The notes below the pieces were generated by a model. That model saw nothing but the letters and a program-made list of their open reading frames with translations. It did no database searches and was not told where the DNA came from. This document shows positions 63,259 to 64,000 of a stretch of DNA of 64,000 nt, piece by piece. How positions within the stretch are numbered: the stretch's first letter is position 1; the number at the start of each line of letters is the position of its first letter. The position numbers were made by a program, and so were the translations under genes. The stretch covers positions 70,414,985 to 70,478,984 of the forward strand of contig CM051455.1 of assembly GCA_028274465.1 (NCBI GenBank), written 5' to 3'. The stretch is from Plantago ovata (Eukaryota; Streptophyta; Magnoliopsida; Lamiales; Plantaginaceae).

Positions 63259-64000
63259 TCACCTAGAGCTTACCCTTACCGCCTCCACTGAAGGTTAGTA
63301 TGTTTTGTTTTCTCACGAGTTCGGTTGAGTATTATAGGTAACTTATACAAGCATTGGCTCTCACCTTGGATCCACTTTCGACGTTCGGGACGAGCGACGA
63401 CGTTCAGGTTTGGGGAGGAGGTTATCGCTGGTTATCTCTTTACTTATCTTGCTTATGAAAAGAAAAGCTCGTGAATTTTTTGCATTTGCACGTTTACTGC
63501 TTTCCTAGGATAGTCTTGCATGTTTTATATGAAGTTTATTGCCGAATTTTTTGAACTTTTTTATTGGGTAGACCAACTAGCTATGCCATTAATCGTATGC
63601 TTCATCTCTATGAATTTGTTTGAGGTCTCTCTCGCTTGGCTTGTCACATTTATGTATTGCACTTAGTTGAGCTAGGTAGTCTCGACATCACTTAGTGGTG
63701 TTTTCTCTACTGCGGTTCACGAAGGCCTTTATAATAGGATGATGCATGTTAGGATCTTATGGTTGTTTTCCCGAGTAATTATTTACCTAAGAGGCAACAA
63801 GTCTTCACCATGCTTTGAGATTTCTAAATGCCTAGGAAGAAGGTAGTGTGAGGTTGTGTGATCCTTTGTTTATAACCTATTCTTCCGAATAGGTTTGGGG
63901 AGGGGTTTACACCATCATTAGACTTGTTTCTGTTTTTCATTTTTCGTATCGTGAGTTTATTTTTCCTTTTCCGTAATTTTGTACTCCAACCTATTCTTTC
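63259..64000 (+). other. 3' non-coding region of element F (partial)
   Basis: Same layout as in D (complement of 32755-32030). A PPT-like GGTTTGGGGAGG lies near 63410, a hairpin with AACCTATTC arms at 63874-63895 followed by GGTTTGGGGAGG, and the first half of a second hairpin at 63988-64000, where the window ends. Confidence 0.85.

Larger units (their letters stand above)
60468..64000 (+). mobile_element. Element F: Athila-type element with LTR-to-RT deletion, continues past window
   Basis: Family I LTR start TGATGAATGTGT at 60468, about 338 bp of U3, then a direct fusion at about 60806-60810 to sequence just before RT. Lost are the rest of the LTR, primer site, gag and protease. RT to integrase and the 3' non-coding region closely match element D. 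The 3' LTR is outside the window. Confidence 0.9.

Overview
This window is plant nuclear DNA of the repeat-rich, intergenic kind. It contains LTR retrotransposons of the Ty3/gypsy Athila type, Ty3/gypsy Tat type and Ty1/copia Sirevirus type, with plant-style primer sites and TATA boxes, one MITE-like foldback element, and one possible short intron-containing host gene. No rRNA, tRNA, CRISPR or bacterial-style operon is seen. The species cannot be named from the sequence.

Layout. 1-2591: remnants of two LTR families. Family I LTRs start TGATGAATGTGT; family II LTRs start TGATGAACGTAT. 2592-3692: unclassified. 3693-4323: foldback element. 4758-6426: short repeats and a candidate three-exon gene (4962-6426). 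6900-7964: a stretch dense in CGGTCGAT and TTGACC/GGTCAA. 7965-12486: element G (minus strand), a gag-protease element with a family II LTR and no reverse transcriptase. 12487-13126: gag-protease remnant (minus). 13127-44629: Sirevirus-like copia element C (plus). C carries two Athila-like elements: B (13275-26670, plus) in its 5' LTR and D (29951-39075, minus) in its gag. B in turn carries element A (14244-17426, plus; gag only) in its own 5' LTR. 44630-45458: a family I LTR (minus) inserted in the extra 3' ORF of C. 45459-51455: 3' part of a second Sirevirus-like element, E (minus). 51456-51555: assembly gap of 100 N. 51556-59215: Tat-type gypsy element H (minus), with a second RNase H. 59216-59995: unclassified. 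59996-60467: family II LTR (minus). 60468-64000: Athila-like element F (plus), running off the window.

Insertions of A (CTAGG), B (GGTAC) and D (GCTAC) are each bracketed by matching 5-bp target duplications, so the nesting order is read directly: C first, then B and D into C, then A into B. All coding regions are broken by stops, frameshifts or lost catalytic residues, so nothing here looks autonomous today. B comes close: gag to integrase is one reading frame from 18010 to 23406 with three stops.

The most unusual signal is a family of short palindromes, arm-GCG-NNN-CGC-arm, with a variable central triplet. They lie just upstream of the TATA box in the Athila-like LTRs. In element B the same palindromes also occur inside the gag reading frame and in the 3' non-coding region, and their number differs between sister LTRs. 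A second theme is modularity: one gag-protease type (elements A and G) occurs with two different LTR families, each matching a full-length neighbour (D and B). The Sirevirus-like elements show a parallel element-wide excess of TGCTGA/TCAGCA in coding and non-coding DNA.
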